Below are positions 51,483-59,190 of a DNA stretch of 64,000 nucleotides, in pieces. Below the pieces are notes generated by a model. The model was not told the origin of the DNA. It saw only the letters and a list, made by a program, of their open reading frames with translations, and made no database searches. Source of the DNA: JAJRPT01 sp964465945. GTDB taxonomy: Bacteria; Bacteroidota; Ignavibacteria; Kapaibacteriales; UBA2268. The stretch lies in NCBI GenBank assembly GCA_964465945.1, contig CAYXMM010000001.1:186001-250000 (forward strand). The letters run 5' to 3'. Position numbers and translations under genes: made by a program. Numbering within the stretch: the stretch's first letter is position 1; every line of letters begins with the position of its first letter.

Positions 51483-51530
51483 AACAAGGGCTTAGACCTT
51501 TATCGCGAAACACTTAGAATGCAGGTTTAG
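51483..51530 (+). repeat. 48-bp copy of the fliE 3' end
   Basis: This matches fliE 49882-49929 at 43 of 48 positions and still encodes the same 15 C-terminal residues plus a stop. All five differences are silent: TAC to TAT, AGA to CGC (two changes), GTG to GTT, and TAA to TAG. It is not preceded by the rest of fliE. Confidence 0.92.
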
Positions 51531-51540
51531 GAGAAAGAAA

Positions 51541-51564
51541 GAGAGTAATATTTTTATTACTCTC
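51541..51564. terminator. terminator-like hairpin beside fliE-tail copy
   Basis: GAGAGTAAT (51541-51549) pairs perfectly with ATTACTCTC (51556-51564). It occupies the same relative place as the hairpin after fliE, and shares the GTAAT/ATTAC core. Confidence 0.7.
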
Positions 51565-51595
51565 ATTAACAATTCATACTGTAACTCAAAAATAT

Positions 51596-52282
51596 CTAAG
51601 GTTTTGGCACTATAAATTTTTGATAAAAATTCGTTAACTTAGGTGATAAGTATTTAAAACCTACAAGCATATCATCTCTATCATCATCTGTAATTTCAAA
51701 TAAATAAGTATTCCCGTAATTATAAATTGCTGTGAAAGTTAGGTTTGCACCAATATAATCGCTTTGGTAAGGATTGTTATTATCTAATGACACTATGAAA
51801 TTTAATCTATTAGTACCTAAAGAAAAAGTCTTAGTTCTATTTGAACCATAATCAATTGCTACTGGAATATTTGTTTACTTGTCAATTAATTCAAATACGT
51901 AAACACTATCTTTTGCTTTAGTTGCGGTATAAATTAAATTTACATCAAGAACGTCAGGGTTTAGCGAATATGTGTTCGAGCCGCATGAAATATTATAAAA
52001 TCTTTCATTAAAAGTTCGAAATCCCTGATTTTCAATTTGAACTGAATCTGTATCACACATAAATGCTAAAATTGTGCTAAATGGTATAGAATCTGGCATT
52101 GATGGACCAGTCCAGGTTGAACTTCCTAAATTCATTCCATGAAGTCTCATATAGTTAATAGTAGAGTAATTTTGTAAAGTATCGCTTGATTCACAATTAC
52201 CTATATAATGTATTACAGCGTCTGTGCTATATACTTTAACTGAAATTAGGAATGCTACGATAATAACAATAAGAAATTTCAT
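51596..52282 (-). pseudogene. nonsense-mutated copy of the 228-residue exported protein gene
   Basis: The same 687-bp length as the intact copy, in frame throughout, except for a TAA stop (51875-51877) where the intact copy has CAA (Gln). The break comes after residue 135, and the remaining 92 codons have no further stop or frameshift, so the lesion is recent. A 260-bp tract (51855-52114) is identical to 50248-50507 apart from this one base, whereas the flanks differ by roughly 15-20%. Read-through or a GTG restart at 51793 could conceivably yield a C-terminal fragment, but this is unlikely to be functional. Confidence 0.88.
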
Positions 52283-52400
52283 TTTTATCTCTTATAAATA
52301 AATCAATTTAATCGTATTTAATTTATAATAATAAAAATACTGAAAAAGCGTTTAGAAAGTTACAGATTATTGAATAATTTTCAATTTTATTAATCCAATA

Positions 52401-52611
52401 ATTCTTGCAGACGGAAACGACAATATTTTTACACATATCTTATAACTATATAATAATAAAATCACTTACACGATTTCAAAAAAAAACAAAAACACTCCGA
52501 ATCTGCAAAAATTATACAATAACACATCAAAAAAGCATAAAAACTCATATTTTAAAAATAAAATAAAATTAGTTAAATTGCAGAAATCAACAATAAATAA
52601 TAATTTTGAAA
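52401..52611. repeat. 210-bp conserved non-coding element, copy 2
   Basis: Same orientation and nearly the same length as the copy at 28156-28365. TTGCAGA lies at 52405-52411 and 52578-52584, with TCTGCAA at 52502-52508, the same order and spacing as in copy 1. The strongest matches are the first 45 bp and a central block reading ATTATACAATAACACATC. It lies within the 376-bp gap (52283-52658) between the divergent pseudogene and the MBL hydrolase gene, 47 bp before the latter. No open frame is present. Confidence 0.75.
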
Positions 52612-52658
52612 TATATCAATTTATTAAACGATAAATTTTTAATCTAAAACGTTCTATT

Positions 52659-53579
52659 ATGATTATACTATTTATACTTTTTTTTGCATCTCAACTCTTT
52701 TCTCAAAATTTAAAAGGACCAACAATTGTTATTTTAGGAACGGTTCAAGATGGTGGCTCTCCACATATCGCATGTGAAAATGATTGCTGTAAAAATTTAT
52801 ATTCAGATCCTGATTATACTCGAAAGGTTGCTTGTCTGGGAATAATAGACCCATTTATCAATTCTCGTTTTCTTATTGATGCTACTCCTGATATTACTTC
52901 GCAATTAAATGAGCTCAATAAATATCTTCCTACAAATAAAATAAAATCACCAAGTGGGATATTTTTAACTCATGGACACATAGGTCATTATACTGGTTTG
53001 ATGTATTTAGGTAAGGAGGCGATGTCAGCCAAAAATGTCCCTGTTTTTGTAATGCCAAAAATGAAGGAATTTTTAGAGACAAATGCACCTTGGAACCTTT
53101 TAGTAAAAGACAAAAATATAAAATTAGCTGAACTTAAAAATGAAGAATCAATAAATTTAAGTTCATATTTGAGAATTAAGCCTATCCTTGTCCCCCACCG
53201 AGATGAACTTTCAGAAACTGTTGGCTATATCATTGAAGGTGCTAATAAGAAAGCACTTTATATCCCAGATATAAATAAATGGCAGTTATGGAGTAATGAT
53301 ATAATAAGTTTAATTAAATCAGTAGATTATGCTTTTATTGATGGCACTTTTTATAGTGAAAACGAATTAAAATCAAGAAATATTTCGGAAATACCTCACC
53401 CATTAATTTCTGAAAGTATGAATTTATTTAAAAGTTTGTCTGAAAAAGATAGGAATAAAATTTATTTTATTCATTTGAATCATACTAACCCAGCGTTAAA
53501 TATTGATAGTCAGGAGTATAAGTTAATAATTGAAAATGGTTTTAATATTGCGAAATACTTAGATAAGTTTAGTTTGTAG
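52659..53579 (+). CDS. exported PqqB-like MBL-fold hydrolase
   Basis: A 306-residue metallo-beta-lactamase-fold protein with an N-terminal signal peptide (about 1-15). VQDGGSPHIAC (about 29-39) with Cys pairs at 43-44, THGHIGHY (104-111), VPHRDE and YIPDINKW are the PqqB-like landmarks. The first metal motif reads HGHIGH, with Gly where most MBL enzymes have Asp, as in several PqqB-like proteins. No other PQQ biosynthesis gene is nearby and the protein is exported, so PQQ synthesis is unlikely. The substrate is unknown. It overlaps the end of the convergent DUF6787 gene by 11 bp. Confidence 0.85.
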   Translation: MIILFILFFASQLFSQNLKGPTIVILGTVQDGGSPHIACENDCCKNLYSDPDYTRKVACLGIIDPFINSRFLIDATPDITSQLNELNKYLPTNKIKSPSGIFLTHGHIGHYTGLMYLGKEAMSAKNVPVFVMPKMKEFLETNAPWNLLVKDKNIKLAELKNEESINLSSYLRIKPILVPHRDELSETVGYIIEGANKKALYIPDINKWQLWSNDIISLIKSVDYAFIDGTFYSENELKSRNISEIPHPLISESMNLFKSLSEKDRNKIYFIHLNHTNPALNIDSQEYKLIIENGFNIAKYLDKFSL

Positions 53580-53880
53580 TGTTTTTTTTTCTTTTAAATC
53601 TTGAAAATGATTTCTTTTGAAAATTAAAGAAAAAGCGAAATTGACCAAATATTGCTCCCCAAATCAAAAGGAGAATTTGATAAGCAGGAACTACAGTTAA
53701 AATATATAATGGAACTTTAAAATATAACGGAGTACTATCTGTAACACCTATAAACTGAAAAATAAATTTACGCACATATAATGCAGATGAACCTGTTATA
53801 GAAAAAACAATAAAAATCAAAAGCAACTGAAAATTACTTTTTATTTCCCATTTTTCTTTAAATTTATTAATAAATTTCAT
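53569..53880 (-). CDS. DUF6787-like small membrane protein
   Basis: A 103-residue protein with two predicted membrane helices. The WEIKSNFQLLLIFIVFSITGSSALYVRKFIF start and the FGQFRFFFNFQKK segment near residue 80 fit a Bacteroidota family of small membrane proteins (DUF6787). The tail is strongly basic. It lies 1 bp downstream of the RodZ-like gene and is probably translated with it. Function is unknown. Confidence 0.7.
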   Translation of the reverse strand: MKFINKFKEKWEIKSNFQLLLIFIVFSITGSSALYVRKFIFQFIGVTDSTPLYFKVPLYILTVVPAYQILLLIWGAIFGQFRFFFNFQKKSFSRFKRKKNTTN

Positions 53881-53881
53881 T

Positions 53882-54664
53882 CTACCAAGGTGTTGGAGTA
53901 ATTACTTTATCACGGGTAATTCTTACGTTTCTGACAGTATTACCTGGTGAGCCAAAAGGTTCGAGTACTTTTCCATTTCGTTTGTATTCGATAGCGCCAT
54001 AGTTACCTTGCTGAATAATAAAATATTCTTTCGCGTTCCAAGATTTGCTTTGTTTAGGGACAAATAATACTTCATCTAAACGTTTCCCGTCAATGTCTAT
54101 TCTAACCCAAGCGGTATCGATTGCATAAGCAGAAAGAGTGATTGAATCGGCGACAAATTCACCTGTGTCTTCCTCTCCTTCTTCGGAAATAATTATTTGA
54201 GCATCATCAGATGGTGTGCCTTCAATTACTGGTAAATCAGGTTGTTTAGGTGTTTCTTTTTCGTAGAACAAAGAGATATAAAGTAAGATTAATACTATTA
54301 ATCCAAATGCAAAGTAAAGGGCATAGTTTATAAAATTAGGATTAATCTCAATTCCAAAAATTTTAATTGCACCTTTAATTGAGCCATAGTCTCTAAAATT
54401 TGCTTTTTGCGTGGTTTTAACTATATCCTTTTCTTTTTTCTTAATAGGGCTTAGTAATGAACTATATTCTTCCTCAGGGATATCTAAATATTGAACTATA
54501 GTTTTCAAAAAAGAAGTGCCGTAAACAGGAGGTAATAAAGAGAAATCACCCTGCTCTATTGCAGAAATTATATTTTTCCTTATTTTCGTTTTTTCGGATA
54601 GTTCTTGTAAAGAAATACCCTTTTTTTCACGATACTTTTTTATTATGTTAGATAATTCTTCCAT
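53882..54664 (-). CDS. RodZ-like transmembrane helix-turn-helix protein
   Basis: RodZ links the MreB cytoskeleton to the cell wall machinery. The 260-residue protein has a cytoplasmic HTH domain (about 6-70: IIKKYREKKGISLQELSEKTKIRKNIISAIEQGDF), a single membrane helix (about 113-133) and a periplasmic DUF4115-type beta-domain (about 165-255: AYAIDTAWVRIDIDGKR and SWNAKEYFIIQQGNYGAIE). This is the RodZ layout. No mreB lies in the window. It diverges from the DUF2279 gene. Confidence 0.82.
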   Translation of the reverse strand: MEELSNIIKKYREKKGISLQELSEKTKIRKNIISAIEQGDFSLLPPVYGTSFLKTIVQYLDIPEEEYSSLLSPIKKKEKDIVKTTQKANFRDYGSIKGAIKIFGIEINPNFINYALYFAFGLIVLILLYISLFYEKETPKQPDLPVIEGTPSDDAQIIISEEGEEDTGEFVADSITLSAYAIDTAWVRIDIDGKRLDEVLFVPKQSKSWNAKEYFIIQQGNYGAIEYKRNGKVLEPFGSPGNTVRNVRITRDKVITPTPW

Positions 54665-54698
54665 TTCGACCTATAATTCAATAGGTAAACATCAAATA

Positions 54699-55757
54699 AT
54701 GTGCCACTTTTCTACGATACTTATCTTCTTGTTATTGCTCAATATACAAGTATTCTCACAAAGTAATATAGATACATTTATCAAAAATAATAGTATAGAA
54801 AATCAACTATTAGAAAATGACACTGTTCTACGAATGAATAGGGCGGACTTCCTTTATGGTGATTCTTATAGATATACTATAACGGGTACATTACCTCCGA
54901 TAAAAAATAATACTTCATTATCGGGCTATATTTATACTGGACTTGGAGTTTCAGCGCTTTTTGTTGGTCAACATATAGCTCAATCAAATACTATTTGGAA
55001 GCGAAAAACTCACTTTCGAGTAATTGAAGATGGTTCTTATGGGCTTTATGTAGATAAAGGGGGACATTTTGTAAGTGCTTACTTATCTGCCTATATGCTT
55101 GGTGAAGCAATGTTTGCTGCCGATATGAATGAGAAAACGTCGAAATTAGTCGGTGGTTTATTGGGTTTAGGATATATTAGTTATATAGAAATTATGGATG
55201 GGTTTGGTGAAGATTTTGGGTTCTCACCTTCAGATTGGTATTTTAATGCAGCTGGTGCGAGTTTTTATCTTTTGCAGAGCTATGTTCCAGCTTTTGAGAA
55301 TGTAACTCCAAAGTTTACTTATATTAGCGCTGAACTTCACGGCGACCATAAGAGAGTTCCACACGATTTTTTTGTTGATGATTATGCTTCTCAAACTTTT
55401 TGGCTATCTTTTAATATACACAATATGTTACCTGAAAATTTACAGAAGTACTGGTTGCCTTGGTTGAATATAAGTGTTGGTTATGCTGCAAGAAATTTAA
55501 AAATAGTTAATCCTAATGATCCGAATATTTATAATGATAAGGTTCCGAATTGGGGAAATAGGGAGTTGGGTTATTATGGTGAACCAAGATTTATTATTGC
55601 ACTTGATTACGATTTAACGAAGATGATACCTGAAAGCAAATATGGTTTTGTAAATTGGTTAGTACAATCTGTAAATCATTTTAAATTACCAGCACCGGCT
55701 GTTGAATTTGACATACAAGGTCGAGCTAGATTTGTTTTACTTTATCCTTTTCTTTAA
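54699..55757 (+). CDS. DUF2279 exported protein
   Basis: A 352-residue protein from the ATG at 54699, which gives a clean signal peptide (about 1-20). An earlier ATG at 54645 lies inside the divergent RodZ-like gene. The DUF2279 marks are a first membrane-like segment (SGYIYTGLGVSALFV), VDKGGHFVSAYLSAYMLGEAM, and EIMDGFGEDFGFSPSDWYFNAAG in the middle; the protein ends in an aromatic residue (YPFL). Members are thought to be envelope proteins. Function is unknown. The stop overlaps the MCE gene, which converges on it, by 4 bp. Confidence 0.83.
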   Translation: MCHFSTILIFLLLLNIQVFSQSNIDTFIKNNSIENQLLENDTVLRMNRADFLYGDSYRYTITGTLPPIKNNTSLSGYIYTGLGVSALFVGQHIAQSNTIWKRKTHFRVIEDGSYGLYVDKGGHFVSAYLSAYMLGEAMFAADMNEKTSKLVGGLLGLGYISYIEIMDGFGEDFGFSPSDWYFNAAGASFYLLQSYVPAFENVTPKFTYISAELHGDHKRVPHDFFVDDYASQTFWLSFNIHNMLPENLQKYWLPWLNISVGYAARNLKIVNPNDPNIYNDKVPNWGNRELGYYGEPRFIIALDYDLTKMIPESKYGFVNWLVQSVNHFKLPAPAVEFDIQGRARFVLLYPFL

Positions 55758-56701
55758 GGTCGAGTTCCTAATCTTACGTTGACATTTACGCCGTGTTGCT
55801 CGATTTTCTCAATTAAACTTTTTAGAGTGACAAATGCAGAGTCTAAGCGGTTGGCAAATTCTGGGTCTCGGATAAATTTACCGATTGTATTTTCTTTTGA
55901 ATTAATGTCTTCTGTAATTTTTTTAACATCTTTTAATATACTATTAATGTCTTTCACAGTCAAGTCAGCATTTGATAAGAGACCATTTAAGTCTTTTGAA
56001 ATGTCGTCTAAGTCATTTATTAGTTTATTTATTTTCTCTTTATTAGTTCCTACTAAGTCGTTAGCATTTTTAGATAATTCGGAAATATCATCCATAGTTG
56101 AGTTAATTTTACTTGTATTTCTATCTATTATCTGTCTTGCACTAACTACTAAACTATCTAAATTCATAACTGAACTTTTTACTGATGTAATAAAAGCTTC
56201 ATCAAGCATTAATTCATTTATAGCCGAAGTCATTGTGTCTAATCGTCGCATTAAACTGACTATATCACCAGAAACAGAACCTAAAACGGCAACTAAATCG
56301 CCTATATCAGCAGAACTTTCACCAATTAAAATATTGCTATAATTAAATTTGTTTGGAGAGGTACCAGGTGTTATTTCAATTTTTTTTCCACCAGTAATTT
56401 CTTTCAATAAGATAATAGCTTTAGCATCTTCTCTTAAATCGAATTTGCTATCGATTAAAACTTCAATAATTACTCCACCAGTAGTAGAATTAATGCTTTG
56501 AATAATTCCATCTTCAATTCCATTTATACTTACGGCACTTGATGTTTTGACACCTCCGGAGTTTGTGAATTTAATTTTCAAGAGTTTAGCATTTGGTTTT
56601 ATATTTATTTCTGAACCAACACTTATTCCAATTATTAATAAAATAATGGCTATAACGGAAACAATTCCGACTTTAATTTCTAATGATTTTGTATTTCTCA
56701 T
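55754..56701 (-). CDS. MCE/MlaD family lipid-transport substrate-binding protein
   Basis: MCE proteins bind or conduct lipids between the membranes, usually with an MlaE/MlaF ABC transporter. The 315 residues begin with a membrane anchor (about 9-28), then one MCE domain (about 35-115: LLKIKFTNSGGVKTSSAVSINGIEDG and LREDAKAIILLKEITGGKKIEI). A long helical coiled-coil tail follows (about 135-300), which in homologues forms a tube. No mlaE or mlaF genes are beside it in the window, so the rest of the transporter is elsewhere or upstream. Confidence 0.88.
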   Translation of the reverse strand: MRNTKSLEIKVGIVSVIAIILLIIGISVGSEINIKPNAKLLKIKFTNSGGVKTSSAVSINGIEDGIIQSINSTTGGVIIEVLIDSKFDLREDAKAIILLKEITGGKKIEITPGTSPNKFNYSNILIGESSADIGDLVAVLGSVSGDIVSLMRRLDTMTSAINELMLDEAFITSVKSSVMNLDSLVVSARQIIDRNTSKINSTMDDISELSKNANDLVGTNKEKINKLINDLDDISKDLNGLLSNADLTVKDINSILKDVKKITEDINSKENTIGKFIRDPEFANRLDSAFVTLKSLIEKIEQHGVNVNVRLGTRP

Positions 56702-56832
56702 AAAACAAAATTAAAAAATAATATTTAATTGATTGTAAGTTTGACAACTAATTATGTTTTACGTTTTTGTTTTAAGATTTTTTAATGAATTTAAGTACTT
56801 AACAAGGTATTGCAACTCCTTGTCGTAGTTTT

Positions 56833-56950
56833 GTCGGCAAGCCGACACCCCTCTGATAGACGGGAATTTCTGGATATTTCGCTTCGCTCAATATGACAAG
56901 TAAAAATCACCCATCGCCCTACTGGCAATTTATGAAAGGAAAGAGAGGGT
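56833..56950. repeat. intergenic repeat cluster
   Basis: The stretch opens with GTCGGCAAGCCGACACCCCTC and includes CTGATAGACGGGAATTT, the inverse of the end of repeats A and B. A TTTCGCTTCGCTCAATATGAC unit follows, then a CACCCATCGCCCT unit shared with 43106 and 63721. The whole 56702-57000 gap (299 bp) contains no gene. A TAATTTTG octamer (56706-56713, minus strand) sits 4 bp from the MCE start, too close for a usual leader. Confidence 0.72.
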
Positions 56951-57000
56951 TTTACTTGTTATAATCACACTTAATAAAAGTGGCTTTATGAGATTTCTTC

Positions 57001-57939
57001 TTATTTTCCTAATCTTTGTTTGAAGTTAGCGATAGTTTTTTCGAGCCCTGTTTTTCGGTCAATTTTTGCTTCCCAGTTTAGAAGAACTTTTGCTTTTGTT
57101 GTGTCTGGTTTTCTTACTTTTGGGTCGTCAGAAGGTAATTCTTTGAATACTATTTCAGTGTTCGGATTGATTATATCTCTGATTTCTTTTGCAAGGTCGA
57201 GCATTGTGATTTCATCTGGATTTCCAATGTTTACTGGGTCATTTTCATTTGACAAGAGTAATCTGTGGATTCCTTCAACTAAGTCATCAACATAACAAAC
57301 TGAGCGTGTTTGAGAGCCGTCACCGTAAACAGTTAATGGTTCATCATTTAATGCTTGATTAATGAAATTAGGAATTGCGCGTCCATCATTTATTCTCATC
57401 CTTGGTCCGTAAGTATTGAAGATTCTTAGGATTCGAGTATCTACATTGTGATAGCGATGATATGCCATTGTCATTGCTTCGGAGAACCTTTTTGCTTCGT
57501 CATAAACACCTCGAATACCGATTGGATTCACATTTCCCCAATAGTTTTCTGTTTGTGGATGGATTAATGGGTCACCATAAACTTCTGATGTTGAAGCAAT
57601 TAGGAACTTCGCATTTTTTGCTTTTGCGAGTCCAAGTGCTTTATGTGTTCCGAGAGAACCAACTTTTAGAGTTTGAATTGGATATTTTAAATAATCAATC
57701 GGAGAAGCTGGCGATGCAAAATGCAAGATATAATCTAAATCTTCTTGGACATAGATGTAGTTTGTAACATCATATTCAATGAATTTGAATTTTTTATTTT
57801 CCATTAAATGTGCTATGTTTTCAGGGCTACCCGTCAGGAAATTATCCATACAAAATACATTATCACCTTCTGCGATAAATCTATCACATAAATGCGAACC
57901 AAGAAAGCCCGCTCCACCTGTAATTAGTACATTTGCCAT
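57001..57939 (-). CDS. UDP-glucuronate decarboxylase (UXS-like SDR)
   Basis: UXS makes UDP-xylose from UDP-glucuronate for surface glycans. The 312-residue extended SDR has the Rossmann start GGAGFLGSHL (8-17), the active-site ASTSEVYG (115-122), Y-x3-K as YDEAK (Y146, K150), RIFNTYGPRMRINDGRAIPNF, and the C-terminal LPSDDPKVRKPDTTKAK region shared with UXS enzymes. It lies 3 bp after the outer-membrane gene. A dTDP-glucose 4,6-dehydratase-like alternative is less likely given the ASPASP and DDPKVRKPD motifs. Confidence 0.88.
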   Translation of the reverse strand: MANVLITGGAGFLGSHLCDRFIAEGDNVFCMDNFLTGSPENIAHLMENKKFKFIEYDVTNYIYVQEDLDYILHFASPASPIDYLKYPIQTLKVGSLGTHKALGLAKAKNAKFLIASTSEVYGDPLIHPQTENYWGNVNPIGIRGVYDEAKRFSEAMTMAYHRYHNVDTRILRIFNTYGPRMRINDGRAIPNFINQALNDEPLTVYGDGSQTRSVCYVDDLVEGIHRLLLSNENDPVNIGNPDEITMLDLAKEIRDIINPNTEIVFKELPSDDPKVRKPDTTKAKVLLNWEAKIDRKTGLEKTIANFKQRLGK

Positions 57940-57942
57940 TTT

Positions 57943-59190
57943 TTAATCTCCAAATTCTCTTTTAAAAGGAACAAACCATTGCTCCCCAATACTAACGTTA
58001 AAATACATTCTTGTGAAGTATTCTTGAACAAGAGGTGAACTAACTTGCCCTCTTGAGCCAAATACTATTGCGTAATCAAAAATTGATGTTTTACCAAAGG
58101 GAGCAGATAAGCCCAAACTTAAATACATTTCATTTATTGGCTTATTATCAATATTCAAATATAAATCTTTATATCCAAGCCCGAATCTATAAGTCCATTT
58201 ATCTAATACATCAGCACCGGCAGATGTATTTCCTAATCTTTCTATTCCAAAGCTAAATGTATTTAATGCTTGAAATTTATTGTTATCGCCTTTATTGAAA
58301 TTGAAATTGCTAAAATCTTGGCTTGTGAAATCAGCCGCAATTCTAAATTTATCAATTAGGTAGCTTGCACCAAAGCCAATAGTTGAAGGTATTTCAAAAT
58401 AATTTGTGCTATTAAAACTTGTATCAACTATTGTTGAATTTGATGAAATTAGATTGTAGTATGAAATATAGATTAAGCTTGAGCGATTCTCAATTTTTGC
58501 AGAAGTTTCGTAAAAGCCACCAAGCATTAAATCACCAAAATGTAGATTTAAGCCCAATCTTTGATTGCTTCCAGAAAAGGCGTATTTTCTGCCTGTGAAT
58601 GAGTCGTGGGCGTAAGATTCATTGCTTAGAGTAGTGGCGTCTCTTTGAATTGTTCCTAAATATACATTGTGATTTATTCCAAATGACAAAAATGAAAATG
58701 GTTTATAAGATGCACCGATATATATTTTTTTCATTCCACCAGTGCCAACATTTTCTAATTTACCGGAAACTGGTAAATTATCAATAATTTTGGAAAAGCC
58801 AGATGCTATTGAATAACTTACATTTGTGTAATTGTTTAATCCAAATCCTAATGAAATTCCTCTTGATGTATCAATCATAAAAAGTGCATTTATGCCATCA
58901 ATAGAGCCATTATTCTGGAAAATATTGTTTGAACTTGAAGTTACGTAGCTTTGTTGAAATTTATAGCCTAGTTGGATTCTTGTTAAACTTAAATGAGACC
59001 ACATTGCAGGGTTTGTCATATTAATATGATATTGACTTGGTACTGCAACAGAAGCTCCACCAAGTCCCATATATGCAGCACCTTGAACTGATTCTATATC
59101 ACCTATTCCAAAAGCAGAGTAATTTGAGCCACCTTCAGCGAATAAGCATACGTTTAAGCTTATAAGCATTATTAGTATTTTTTTAATCAT
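57943..59190 (-). CDS. outer-membrane beta-barrel-like protein
   Basis: A 415-residue protein with a signal peptide (about 1-18). The mature N-terminus (YSAFGIGDIESVQGAAYMGLGGASVA, about 25-50, then NPAMWSHLSL) is the pattern of FadL/PorV-like outer-membrane proteins of Bacteroidota. Long amphipathic beta segments follow. It overlaps the preceding DNRLRE-like lipoprotein gene by 4 bp (ATGA) and is followed 3 bp later by UXS, an operon with a glycosyltransferase-like gene at its head. Function is unknown; a transport or secretion role is possible. Confidence 0.75.
   Translation of the reverse strand: MIKKILIMLISLNVCLFAEGGSNYSAFGIGDIESVQGAAYMGLGGASVAVPSQYHINMTNPAMWSHLSLTRIQLGYKFQQSYVTSSSNNIFQNNGSIDGINALFMIDTSRGISLGFGLNNYTNVSYSIASGFSKIIDNLPVSGKLENVGTGGMKKIYIGASYKPFSFLSFGINHNVYLGTIQRDATTLSNESYAHDSFTGRKYAFSGSNQRLGLNLHFGDLMLGGFYETSAKIENRSSLIYISYYNLISSNSTIVDTSFNSTNYFEIPSTIGFGASYLIDKFRIAADFTSQDFSNFNFNKGDNNKFQALNTFSFGIERLGNTSAGADVLDKWTYRFGLGYKDLYLNIDNKPINEMYLSLGLSAPFGKTSIFDYAIVFGSRGQVSSPLVQEYFTRMYFNVSIGEQWFVPFKREFGD

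Noticed and set aside
54645..54698. ATG at 54645 as the start of the DUF2279 gene
   Set aside because: It lies inside the divergent RodZ-like gene and would put extra residues before the signal peptide; the ATG at 54699 gives a normal signal sequence.
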